From CAZXYS01 sp964645005 (GTDB lineage Bacteria; Bacteroidota; Ignavibacteria; Kapaibacteriales; UBA2268), in contig CAZXYS010000019.1 of NCBI GenBank assembly GCA_964645005.1, positions 11,751 through 75,750 on the forward strand: 64,000 bases of DNA. Direction: 5' to 3'. Each line of letters opens with the position of its first letter. Positions within the stretch are counted from its first letter, which is position 1. The notes beneath the pieces are model-generated. The model did not search any database, was not told where the DNA came from, and saw nothing but the letters and a program-made list of their open reading frames with translations. Made by a program: the position numbers and the translations under genes. Of this stretch, positions 27,675 through 36,670 are shown piece after piece.

Positions 27675-27706
27675 GATGTGCCGCATTTTTATAATTGCGG
27701 TACATC
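27675..27706 (-). promoter_or_regulatory. Intergenic hairpin between purE and the trmH-family gene
   Basis: On the minus strand, GATGTACCGCA pairs with TGCGGCACATC around an AT-rich loop of about 10 bases (stem about 11 pairs, one G-U). No U-run follows, so it is not a clear terminator. Its 3' arm ends 11 bases before the methyltransferase ATG, where it could affect translation or mRNA stability. Confidence 0.5.
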
Positions 27707-27714
27707 AGTTCATC

Positions 27715-28224
27715 TTATAAATTTATGTCAGTAAAATCGGGAGCGTTATTTTTAGCCCTTGATTTTTCAGCCATTTGGACTTTGTAATCGGCGAATTTTT
27801 TGGCTGTGTTTTCATCAGTAAGAGCGATAATCTGGACTGCCAGCAAGCCTGCATTTTTAGCTCCGTCAATTGCAACAGAGGCTACGGGAACCCCCGGAGG
27901 CATCTGTACTATTGAATATAGGGAATCTACTCCGCTCAGTGTTTTGGACATAATCGGAACACCTATTACAGGCAAAGTAGTATTACCTGCGACAACGCCT
28001 GGCAGATGAGCTGCTCCTCCGGCGCCGGCGATGATTACTTTCAGTCCGCGTTTTGCCGCACTGCTGCTGTAATCCGAGCAGTCCTGCGGTGTTCGGTGGG
28101 CTGAAATGACACGCATTTCGTAGTCGATTCCGAATTCCTGACATACTTCAGCAGCTTTTTTCATTACGGGCAGGTCCGAGTCGCTGCCCATTAGAATACC
28201 TATCTGTGGTTTGCTATCAGCCAT
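27715..28224 (-). CDS. purE: N5-carboxyaminoimidazole ribonucleotide mutase
   Basis: This is a 169-residue class I PurE, which moves the carboxyl group from N5-CAIR to C4 of the imidazole ring in purine synthesis. Signatures are IGILMGSDSDLPVMKKA, ISAHRTPQ, and AGAGGAAHLPGVVAG, followed by PVIGVPI and QMPPGVPVA. The start is fixed by a near-perfect ribosome binding site (AAGGAGG) 6 bases upstream. Class I enzymes normally work with PurK, which is not in this window. Its neighbour downstream is an RNA methyltransferase. Confidence 0.95.
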   Translation of the reverse strand: MADSKPQIGILMGSDSDLPVMKKAAEVCQEFGIDYEMRVISAHRTPQDCSDYSSSAAKRGLKVIIAGAGGAAHLPGVVAGNTTLPVIGVPIMSKTLSGVDSLYSIVQMPPGVPVASVAIDGAKNAGLLAVQIIALTDENTAKKFADYKVQMAEKSRAKNNAPDFTDINL

Positions 28225-28385
28225 GATTTCCTCCTTAAAATTTAAAAAATTGTTCTCAAAAATATCTTTATTACACTTGCTAAATATGTTTTTATTTTAA
28301 AAACTAATTCTAAAGTAAATCAAGATATGATTCGTTATTGACTTTTAAAAAACAAGATCAGTAGAATAAATAAAATGGAGCACTC

Positions 28386-28805
28386 ATGGAAGTAAATTTG
28401 ACACTTGACGGAAATATGAGAATTATCGGCAAAGATGCAAAAGACCACGAGACAATTTTTGATACTGTCCCTGATGTCGGTGGCGAAGATACCGCTGCGA
28501 CGCCGATGTCGGTTTTACTGCAGGCAATGGCTGCATGCAGTTTTATGGATGTAATAAGCATTCTGAGGAAGAAACGCAAGCAAGTTGACGGTTTTAATAT
28601 CAAAGTTCAATCCGAACGTTCAAGGGAACATCCCAAAAAATTTGTTAAAGTCCATCTTATTTACGAATTGACCAGCCCTGATGCCGAACAAAAGGATCTT
28701 GACCGCTCTGTGGAATTATCACAGGATAAATATTGCGGAGCTTCTGCTATGTTTAAAGATTCCGGCTGTGAAGTGACAGCAGAGACAAAAATTCTCAGAC
28801 CGTAA
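28386..28805 (+). CDS. OsmC family protein
   Basis: This 139-residue protein has the OsmC/Ohr layout: an N-terminal beta sheet, PDVGGEDTAATPMSVLLQAMAACSFMDV with Cys51 on the long helix, and the second conserved Cys117 in SQDKYCGASAMF. The family includes thiol peroxidases that reduce organic hydroperoxides and less-defined YhfA-like members; this sequence is closer to the latter by length and by the KVHLIYELTSPD strand. It is cytoplasmic. The gene is divergent from purE and converges on the OmpA-family gene at 28815, 10 bases away. Confidence 0.87.
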   Translation: MEVNLTLDGNMRIIGKDAKDHETIFDTVPDVGGEDTAATPMSVLLQAMAACSFMDVISILRKKRKQVDGFNIKVQSERSREHPKKFVKVHLIYELTSPDAEQKDLDRSVELSQDKYCGASAMFKDSGCEVTAETKILRP

Positions 28806-28814
28806 GGTGGTTTA

Positions 28815-30920
28815 TCATTTTTCATTTGTAATAATAATTTCAACAACTCTGGAGTAATACTTGCTTTCGGGAAAGTATTCGCCTTTTATGTCTAACTGGC
28901 TGCCGAAGCCTTTAATTTTGGCTTGAGTTATCCCCAACACTTCAGCCGCTGCTTCGGCTCTTCTTTTCGAAAGCCGCATATTGTATTTCGGATCACCGGA
29001 TTTGTCAGTGAACCCGTAGATATTTATCTCCGAATCCGGTTTTATCCTTTGTTTTGCTTCTAAGAGCCAATTTTTCGCAACCTGCGGTACGTTATCCGAA
29101 TTATAATCAAACAGAACAAAGTAATGATCTTCATTTACCTCTTTTGACAGGCTGTCCTTAGCAATTTGGTCACTTAAATTGAAGTTAAAAGAACCATCGC
29201 CGGTTGTGTTTTTTCCGGTACTGTCATTAACCTGCAATTGATAACTAAATCCTTCTTCCAAATCAAATTGTTTAAGATCGGATTTGCTGAGGTTCCACTT
29301 TATTTCAGCCGGTACTCTGCGCCCGCCTATTACCTTTTTATAGAGTTTATCTTTGCTGTTTATAACAAAAGTCCATTCCTTGATACCTGAATCAGCGTAA
29401 GTTTTCGAGCGGAATTTAGCCCTTGCAGGCGAGAATGCCACAAGGGTATCACGCAGGGGATAAGGTTTTAATATTTTCGGATTTTCAGATGTGATTTCCA
29501 CCCGCTGAAACTCGCTTGGATTCGATTTCTTCTTATGTCCCATGGGATTATCGAGTATGTTAAATTTTATCCTATCTGTTGAAATTTTATGATTATTAAC
29601 TAAATATTCCTTCAATTTCTGACATCGTTTTTGAGCAAGTTCATCCTTCTCTTTTTCATTTTTGGAAATTTTTCCTGTCAGAATTATCTCGGATTCCGGA
29701 CTTTCTTTCATTCTTTTTGCCACAATATTTAAAATGTCGTGGTAAACTATCATCATATAACTGCCGCTGCTTTTTTCTTTGTATCTATTGGGCAGTTCGG
29801 AAGAATTTTGGTCAAAAAACACATAATTAAGTAATGGGATAGTGAAATCAGCATTGAATTTCCGTGCTTCAAATTTTTTACCTGGATTATCTTCAAGTTC
29901 CATTGCCATGTCAGCATAAAGTATCTCATTATTTTCAACAATAGTATCTTTTCTTTTAACGATTTCCTGAACTATTTCCTTTCTGCTAATTTCAGTAGTA
30001 TCATAGACAAATTCAAATTCTTGTTTTTTATCACGAATTGTGTCATTCTCAGGCTCATTCCTCAAATCAATTATTCTATCTATGGGTTCTTCTTCAGCGA
30101 AAAATGGGGCGGATGGTGTTTCTTCGTCCAAGGTGTCAGTAATCTCTTTAGTAAAGGTTTCCCATTGAGGTGTATATATGAATGATATTGCGAAAGAAAT
30201 CCCATTGCGGCTCCAGTTCAAATCATTTATATAATCAGTAATTCCTAAACTAAAGGAGATTTCAGGTTTAAGGTACATTGTCCCTTTTTTGTTTAATTGC
30301 AGGTCATAAGCTAAATTTATGTTAGCAGCGGAATAGAAGCTGTTGTCAATATTAATATTTCCTGAATTGACATTTCTTGTTCTGGAGCCAGTGTCTTCGC
30401 CGTTTTCATCGAGGAAAGTTCCCGCATCTTCCGGTTTCTTGATTTCTTCTTTCTGGGAATATTTTTTGTGGAAGACCAAGCCTGTGGTTACTCCTGCACC
30501 AACGGATAATCCTTTAAAAAAACGATAGCTTATTTGCGGTTGGAAATAAAGAGCGCCGGTATTGATTCTCATATAATGTTCGAATTCGCCAGCCGTAGTT
30601 TCATTATTATAATTAACAAAAGTACTCTCCCTGCTTTTGAAAATGCTTTCAGACAATGAGATTCCGAAACTGGCGCCGGTGAATAAGTCAGGGGTTATTT
30701 GCCGGTTATAGCCGGCAAAAATACTGTAACCGCCGCCTTCGCCGGTGTTGAATTCCGGGCAGCAATTGGGTGCGCCGGGGATATTTGAGAATTCAGCATA
30801 GTCAAAAATCATATAATAGGCAGCGCCTAAATCGAAGAAATTCTTACTGTTTTGCTGACAGAGTAACTGACTGGCTGCCGCTAATAATATCAATATGTTA
30901 AAAACTAAAAATCTTAACAC
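28815..30920 (-). CDS. OmpA family protein with PNCC beta-barrel and tandem OmpA-like domains
   Basis: This 701-residue protein has a signal peptide (to about residue 22, ASQLLCQQ) and a barrel-like domain at about 28-255 with Cys53-Cys54 in NIPGAPNCCPEF. A Glu- and Asp-rich linker follows (about 260-345). A divergent OmpA-like domain lies at about 365-465 (YVFFDQNSSELPNRY, LNIVAKRMKESPESEIILTG). A beta segment is then followed by a canonical OmpA domain from about 595 (VLFDYNSDNVPQVAKNW, YGFTDKSGDPKYNMRLSKRR). Layout and phrases such as LNIVAKRMKE match the protein at 4744, so the two are paralogues. Outer-membrane to peptidoglycan tethering is expected from the family. Peptidoglycan binding by the first OmpA-like domain is doubtful because its motif is weak. 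Confidence 0.87.
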   Translation of the reverse strand: MLRFLVFNILILLAAASQLLCQQNSKNFFDLGAAYYMIFDYAEFSNIPGAPNCCPEFNTGEGGGYSIFAGYNRQITPDLFTGASFGISLSESIFKSRESTFVNYNNETTAGEFEHYMRINTGALYFQPQISYRFFKGLSVGAGVTTGLVFHKKYSQKEEIKKPEDAGTFLDENGEDTGSRTRNVNSGNINIDNSFYSAANINLAYDLQLNKKGTMYLKPEISFSLGITDYINDLNWSRNGISFAISFIYTPQWETFTKEITDTLDEETPSAPFFAEEEPIDRIIDLRNEPENDTIRDKKQEFEFVYDTTEISRKEIVQEIVKRKDTIVENNEILYADMAMELEDNPGKKFEARKFNADFTIPLLNYVFFDQNSSELPNRYKEKSSGSYMMIVYHDILNIVAKRMKESPESEIILTGKISKNEKEKDELAQKRCQKLKEYLVNNHKISTDRIKFNILDNPMGHKKKSNPSEFQRVEITSENPKILKPYPLRDTLVAFSPARAKFRSKTYADSGIKEWTFVINSKDKLYKKVIGGRRVPAEIKWNLSKSDLKQFDLEEGFSYQLQVNDSTGKNTTGDGSFNFNLSDQIAKDSLSKEVNEDHYFVLFDYNSDNVPQVAKNWLLEAKQRIKPDSEINIYGFTDKSGDPKYNMRLSKRRAEAAAEVLGITQAKIKGFGSQLDIKGEYFPESKYYSRVVEIIITNEK

Positions 30921-31117
30921 AGTTTATCCGGTAAAACTTAAAACTAATTTTAATAAACAAACATACAAAAAATATATTATTTTAATGGATGTTTAGTATT
31001 ATTGATTTATTAAAAAAAATAAGTATTTTTACATAGAAATTTATAATGTTGATGATTTAAAATAATATCTTATTTTCGCTATTATATTAGGATTCCATAT
31101 TTAAGATGGTGTAACAA

Positions 31118-34100
31118 ATGAATGACATACGCAAAACAAAAGCTCAATTGATCGAAGAACTTGGAGAAGTTCGTTCTCAGAATGATAAATTAAAAAAAGA
31201 ACAGGCAGCCGGTAAGAAAAGCCAAGAAAAATTTACCAGGTTATTCGACAATGCCACAGCAATGGCTGCTATGCTTGACAGCAAAGGCTTATGCAGGGAA
31301 ATTAACAGGAAATTGTCGCTCAATCTGGGATTTACGGAAGAAGAAATTATAAACAGCAGTTTTTTAAATTTAATTAATCCACAAGAGAGACATTATGTAG
31401 AAGATATATTTAAAGGACTTTTAGAAGGTAAATTCGAGAGCTATGAAATTGAAATAAAACTTCAAAAAAAATCAGGAGTTACGGTTTGGGCAGACCTGGG
31501 AATTAGTCCGTTATTGAATGAAAATAATGAACCCGAAGGTTACATTATCGTAGCTGCCGACATAACAGACAGAAAAAATACGGAAATAGCTTTGCGCCTG
31601 AGTGAAGAACGTTTCAGGAGTATATTTAATAATGCTTCCACTATGGTCATAGCAACTGATTCTGCGGGTAAAATAATCCATGCAAATCCGCTGACATTTG
31701 AAAAGCTCGGCTATTCGCATACTGATCTAACCGGTAGTTCGATCTATGATATAACACATCCGGAAGATATTGACTTAACGAGGGAAAATGTTGAAGCTTT
31801 AATTTCTGAGGAATCGTCAAGATTAAATTACGAAAAAAGATATATTGATAAAAACGGAAAAATAATATGGACCGAAGTTTTTGCAAGTTCCATTCATGAT
31901 GAACACGGTGAAATAACCGGTCTTATCGGGGTTATTGTTGATGTTACCGAGCGAAAGAAAGCGGAAGAAGAACTAAGGAGAAGCGAAGAACGCTTCCGAA
32001 ATCTTGTAGAGACTATGAATGATGGTTTCGGTATCCAGGATGAAAATGGTGTAATTACTTATGCAAATGAGAGATTTTGTCGAATGCTTGGATATGAAAA
32101 GAAAGAGATGGCGGGCAGAAAGGCGGTTGATTTTCTTGATGATGAGAATGCGGAAATAATGAAAAAACAAACTGCCAAAAAAGATAAAGAACCTGGCGAA
32201 CAGTATGAGATTGTCTGGAAAAATAAGGAGGGGAATGATGTTTACACCTTGATATCACCCGCAGTTTTACGCGATGAAAGCGGTTATTATCAAGGTAGTT
32301 TTGCTGTCATAACTGACATCACTTCACAAAAAATTGTGCAGGATAAATTAGAAAACACCGTATCATTACTCAATACAACTTTGGAGTCAACAGATGATGG
32401 GATTTATGTTGTGGATCTTAATAATCAAGTGAGAACCTATAATCAAAAATTTATAAATATTTGGGACATACCTGAAGAATTTATGAATGATCGATATAAT
32501 GATAGAATGCTTGAGTTTGCAGCAGACCAGGTTAAAAATCCACAGTCTTTTCTGGAAAAAGTCTGGGAGCTTTACCACCATCCCGATATGGAAGCTTATG
32601 ATACCATTGAATTAAAGGATGAAAGAGTCATTGAAAGATATTCCGCTCCGCATATAATGGGAGATAAAATAATTGGCAGAGTCTGGAGCTTCAGGGATAT
32701 TACACAAAGAAAATGGGCAGAGGATGAATTAAATAAATCGTTATCACAGTTGGAAGCTACTCTCGATTCTACAGACAATGGAATACTTGTCATCGATAAA
32801 GATGAAAAAGTGCTGCAATACAACAAGAGATTCGAGGAAATGTGGCAAATACCTCAGGAAATCCTGGATAAAAGGGACGATAAAGAATTGATTGGATATG
32901 TTATTGATCAGTTAGAGGATCCGGATGAGTTCTTTTTAAAAATAAGAGAGCTTTATAACACGCCGGATGTGCAGAGTTATGATACTTTATATTTCAAGGA
33001 TGGAAGAATTTTTGAGCGAGACTCGCGGTCTATGAAAATTGGCGGTGAACCGGCAGGTAGAGTTTGGAATTTCAGGGATATAACAGAAAAGAAAAAGAAC
33101 GAAATTGAAAGAGAAAACCTGCTGCACAGCACTCAGGAAAGAATGAAAAAACTTCAGTGCATACTTGGAATCACTGAATCTGCGGTCCAAAGTGAAACAA
33201 TTGAGCAGATACTTGAGGAAGCTGTTTTAAGAATTCCACACGGATGGAAATATCCCGAAATTACTGAAGCAATGATAAGGTATAAAGGGACTGTATATAC
33301 AACTGAGAATTTTTTTGAAACACCCTGGAGAATTGCTTCGGATTTGGTAATAAATGGGGTAACTGAGGGACGCATTGAGGTTTTCTATACTGAAGAGAAA
33401 CCGGAAACTGATGAAGGACCATTTTTAAAAGAAGAAAGGAATATCCTTGACGGGATAGCACAGACTTTGAGTAATTCTATCGAGAGGAAGAAAGCAGAAC
33501 AGGCATTAAAACAACGGAATCAATTCATCGAGACTATAATTAATAATTTGCCGATAGGGCTTGCCGTTAATGATATTGATTCAGGGGAAGTGCCCTATAT
33601 AAACGAGGAATTCGAAAATATTTACGGCTGGTCGAAGGAAGTTATGAGAGATTTTGATAATTTCTTTGAAGTTGTTTTCCCCAATCCGAATTACAGAGAA
33701 TTGATCAAATCGCGGATTATGAATGATTTAGCCAGCGATGCTCCTGAAAGAATGAAATGGGACAACATTGCTATTACTACAAGCAATGGTGAAGAAAGAA
33801 TAGTCAATGCTTCCAGTATACCTCTTTATGAGCAAAATCTCATGATATCCACAGTCCAGGATGTCACTGACAGATATAATGCCGAAGAAGCTCTGCGCAG
33901 AAGCGAGGAAAGATACCGTACTGTTGCGGAGAATGTTCCTGATACTGATCTTTATTTATATGATAAAGATTTGCGTTATACTTTAACAAACGGCACTGAA
34001 ATGTTGAAACACGGGCTTTCCAAAGAATATCTTGAGGGCAAAACATTGCGCGAAGCTCTGGGAGATGATGTGGCAGATATTTTGGATTTTCACTATCAAA

Positions 34101-36202
34101 GCGCTTTAGAAGGCAAACCTTCGCAAACAGAAGTTGCTTTTGGCGAACAGTATTATTTTGTGAAAACAGTGCCAATAAAAAATAACCAAGGGGTGATCGA
34201 TGCCGGACTGGCTTTTGTTCATAATATCACGGAGCAAAAAAAGGCTGAACTTGAACTTCGCCGGAGATTAGCGATTGAACGCTTCCTTATTGATGTTACC
34301 GGTAAATTTATTGGAATTTATGATTTTGACGATGCAGTAAATAAGGCGCTTGCTGATATTGGAAAATTTAGCAAAGCCGGACGCACATATTTATTCCAAC
34401 TGCGCAATAATGGAGAATACATGGATAATACTCATGAATGGAGTACCGAGGGGGCGGCGCCGCAAATCGCATACTTGCAGAACCTGCCTTCGAATATATT
34501 TCCATGGTGGATGAAAAAATTGAGAAACGAAGAAGTTGTTAATATTCCGGATGTATCATTATTGCCGCCGGAAGCTAAAAATGAAAAAGAAATACTTGAA
34601 TCCCAGGATATCAAATCCGTATTGGTGGTGCCTGTAAAAGCTGGTAATGAATTGTTCGGATTCATTGGTTTTGACAACGTTACCGAGCCTTACAAATGGA
34701 ATGAAGAGGACTTATCGCTTTTAAACATGTTCGGCTGGATGCTCGGCAATGCAATTGCAAAAAAACATTCGGAAGAAATATTAAGAGAGAAGGAAGAAAA
34801 TTACAGGGCTTTGTTTAATAGTACAGGTACGGCTACTTGTGTTTTCGGTGAAGATGCGGTAATTACTCAATGCAATAAAAAATTCGAAGAATTATCCGGA
34901 TTACCGAGGGAAAAAATTGAAGGAAAAATCAAATGGACCGATTATGTCGATGAGAACGATCTGGAAAAAATGAAAAAGTATCATGAGATGCGTTCGAAAG
35001 GGGAGAGCTTACCCCCGGCAGAATACGAATTTGTGTTGATTGACATTAATGGAAACCGTAAGAACATATATATGCAGATTGCCATTATGTCCTCAAAAAT
35101 GAGGATAGCTTCGCTTATAGACATCACTGACAGAAAATTGATGGAGACAGCCATAAAGGAAAGCGAAGAAAAGTACCGTCAACTCTTCAATTCCGAATCG
35201 GACGCTATTGTCGTTGCCGAAACTAATACCGGTAAAATAATTGATGCAAATATCGCCGCTTTACAACTGTACGGATATAATAAAGAAGAGATTTTAAATA
35301 AGACCGTATATCAAATTTCTGATCAGCCGGAAGAGACAAATACGGCTGTTCAACAAGCCATCACTGATAAAAGCATTAGCGTTCCGCTGCGTTACCATCG
35401 CAAGAAAAACGGGGAGGTTTTCCCTGCGGAAATTAGTACAGGTACGTTTTACTATCAGGGGAAGCTGATGCTCTGCGACATTGTAAGAGATATAACCGAC
35501 CGGAAGAAAGCTGAAGATGAACTGAAAAATTCGCGTCAACAGCTTAGAGATTTCGCTGCTCACCTGCAGTCAGTCCGCGAGGAAGAAAGGGCAGCCATAG
35601 CCCGTGAGATCCATGATGAAATGGGACAGATGCTTTCGGCGTTCAGTATGAATTTATCTTTGTTAATAAGAGATTTGAAAACCAAAGGCAGCGAGGTCGA
35701 TTTCAATGATGTACTTTCCGAAATCGAATCTATGCAAAGTCTGATTAATATTACTATACAAAAAGTCAGACAAATCGTGACAGAGTTAAGACCTGAGGTA
35801 TTAGAGGAATTGACCATTATTGAAGCTGTAGAATGGCTGAAAGAGCAGTTAAAAAAAAGAAATCAAATAGAAGTTAATTTTCAAAGAGAATTTTCAGAGT
35901 TAGACCTGGATAAAGAAAGTTCAATAGCAGTCTTCAGGATATTACAAGAAGCTCTGACAAATGTGATACGACATTCGAAAGCTGATAAAGTTGATATTAA
36001 AATTAGAATTGAAAATAACAGCCTATTAATTGAAGTCAAAGACAATGGTATAGGTTTTAAAACCGATTCAACCGAGAAAGATGTTAAAACATTCGGACTG
36101 ATAGGAATGAAAGAAAGGGCAGCTCTTTGTAATGGCAATGTAAGAATATTAAGTGAACCCGGTCAAGGAACAAAGATCATTGCTGAAATACCGCTTAAGT
36201 AA
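31118..36202 (+). CDS. Multi-PAS/GAF sensor histidine kinase (HisKA_3 type)
   Basis: At 1,694 residues this is a very large soluble sensor kinase with no membrane segment. I count about nine PAS domains (around 37, 166, 287, 415, 540, 800, 930, 1225 and 1350). A module at 677-790 (YTTENFFETPWRIAS, DEGPFLKEER) is shared with the protein at 10553, and a GAF domain lies at about 1045-1220. The kinase core has the HisKA_3 phospho-acceptor EERAAIAREIHDEMGQ (His near 1497) and the GHKL ATPase with FRILQEALTNVIRHS and KDNGIGF. HisKA_3 kinases are of the NarX/DegS kind and usually phosphorylate a LuxR-type response regulator; no regulator gene is adjacent. Ligands of the PAS domains are unknown. An N-terminal coiled coil starts the chain. 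Confidence 0.92.
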   Translation: MNDIRKTKAQLIEELGEVRSQNDKLKKEQAAGKKSQEKFTRLFDNATAMAAMLDSKGLCREINRKLSLNLGFTEEEIINSSFLNLINPQERHYVEDIFKGLLEGKFESYEIEIKLQKKSGVTVWADLGISPLLNENNEPEGYIIVAADITDRKNTEIALRLSEERFRSIFNNASTMVIATDSAGKIIHANPLTFEKLGYSHTDLTGSSIYDITHPEDIDLTRENVEALISEESSRLNYEKRYIDKNGKIIWTEVFASSIHDEHGEITGLIGVIVDVTERKKAEEELRRSEERFRNLVETMNDGFGIQDENGVITYANERFCRMLGYEKKEMAGRKAVDFLDDENAEIMKKQTAKKDKEPGEQYEIVWKNKEGNDVYTLISPAVLRDESGYYQGSFAVITDITSQKIVQDKLENTVSLLNTTLESTDDGIYVVDLNNQVRTYNQKFINIWDIPEEFMNDRYNDRMLEFAADQVKNPQSFLEKVWELYHHPDMEAYDTIELKDERVIERYSAPHIMGDKIIGRVWSFRDITQRKWAEDELNKSLSQLEATLDSTDNGILVIDKDEKVLQYNKRFEEMWQIPQEILDKRDDKELIGYVIDQLEDPDEFFLKIRELYNTPDVQSYDTLYFKDGRIFERDSRSMKIGGEPAGRVWNFRDITEKKKNEIERENLLHSTQERMKKLQCILGITESAVQSETIEQILEEAVLRIPHGWKYPEITEAMIRYKGTVYTTENFFETPWRIASDLVINGVTEGRIEVFYTEEKPETDEGPFLKEERNILDGIAQTLSNSIERKKAEQALKQRNQFIETIINNLPIGLAVNDIDSGEVPYINEEFENIYGWSKEVMRDFDNFFEVVFPNPNYRELIKSRIMNDLASDAPERMKWDNIAITTSNGEERIVNASSIPLYEQNLMISTVQDVTDRYNAEEALRRSEERYRTVAENVPDTDLYLYDKDLRYTLTNGTEMLKHGLSKEYLEGKTLREALGDDVADILDFHYQSALEGKPSQTEVAFGEQYYFVKTVPIKNNQGVIDAGLAFVHNITEQKKAELELRRRLAIERFLIDVTGKFIGIYDFDDAVNKALADIGKFSKAGRTYLFQLRNNGEYMDNTHEWSTEGAAPQIAYLQNLPSNIFPWWMKKLRNEEVVNIPDVSLLPPEAKNEKEILESQDIKSVLVVPVKAGNELFGFIGFDNVTEPYKWNEEDLSLLNMFGWMLGNAIAKKHSEEILREKEENYRALFNSTGTATCVFGEDAVITQCNKKFEELSGLPREKIEGKIKWTDYVDENDLEKMKKYHEMRSKGESLPPAEYEFVLIDINGNRKNIYMQIAIMSSKMRIASLIDITDRKLMETAIKESEEKYRQLFNSESDAIVVAETNTGKIIDANIAALQLYGYNKEEILNKTVYQISDQPEETNTAVQQAITDKSISVPLRYHRKKNGEVFPAEISTGTFYYQGKLMLCDIVRDITDRKKAEDELKNSRQQLRDFAAHLQSVREEERAAIAREIHDEMGQMLSAFSMNLSLLIRDLKTKGSEVDFNDVLSEIESMQSLINITIQKVRQIVTELRPEVLEELTIIEAVEWLKEQLKKRNQIEVNFQREFSELDLDKESSIAVFRILQEALTNVIRHSKADKVDIKIRIENNSLLIEVKDNGIGFKTDSTEKDVKTFGLIGMKERAALCNGNVRILSEPGQGTKIIAEIPLK

Positions 36203-36233
36203 ATATTTGAATGATAATATTTTAGTTGAATAC

Positions 36234-36536
36234 CTAAATTTCGAAATCTACAACCAGGGATTCTGAGATGACTTTTTTTATAAATTCCAGAGCCTCTACA
36301 TGAGCGGGATGTTTACGATAATTGTTCAGATCTTCTGCTGAATCAAATCCTGAAATAAGGCAATAGTCCATTGCACTCGGAGAATCAGCAAAATTAATCC
36401 CGAATTCGTATAGCTTGATCTCATTTATTTTGACAGGTAAAGCACTAAGGACTTCATTGATTTTTTGTGCATTTTCTTCTTTGGAAGCACCTTCGGCTTG
36501 ATCTTTTAAATTAAAAAAAACTATATGCTTGATCAT
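36234..36536 (-). CDS. Dabb family protein (stress-responsive alpha/beta barrel)
   Basis: This is a 100-residue single-domain protein beginning IKHIVFFNLKD, with the ferredoxin-like pattern of the Dabb family and the conserved YCLISGFDSAEDLNNYRKHP followed by HVEALEFI. Members form dimeric barrels; functions range from polyketide cyclisation to unknown stress roles, and none can be assigned here. It converges on the multi-PAS kinase gene (31 bases apart) and is upstream of nothing obvious. Confidence 0.87.
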   Translation of the reverse strand: MIKHIVFFNLKDQAEGASKEENAQKINEVLSALPVKINEIKLYEFGINFADSPSAMDYCLISGFDSAEDLNNYRKHPAHVEALEFIKKVISESLVVDFEI

Positions 36537-36670
36537 AAATACTTACACTGTTTTTTAAAAAATATCATTTATTTGGAACATGAATATACATAACAAGGAT
36601 GGAAATTCACAAAGAACAACAAAACAAAATTGAATTATACAATATTATCGAATTAAAATAGATTCGCAAA

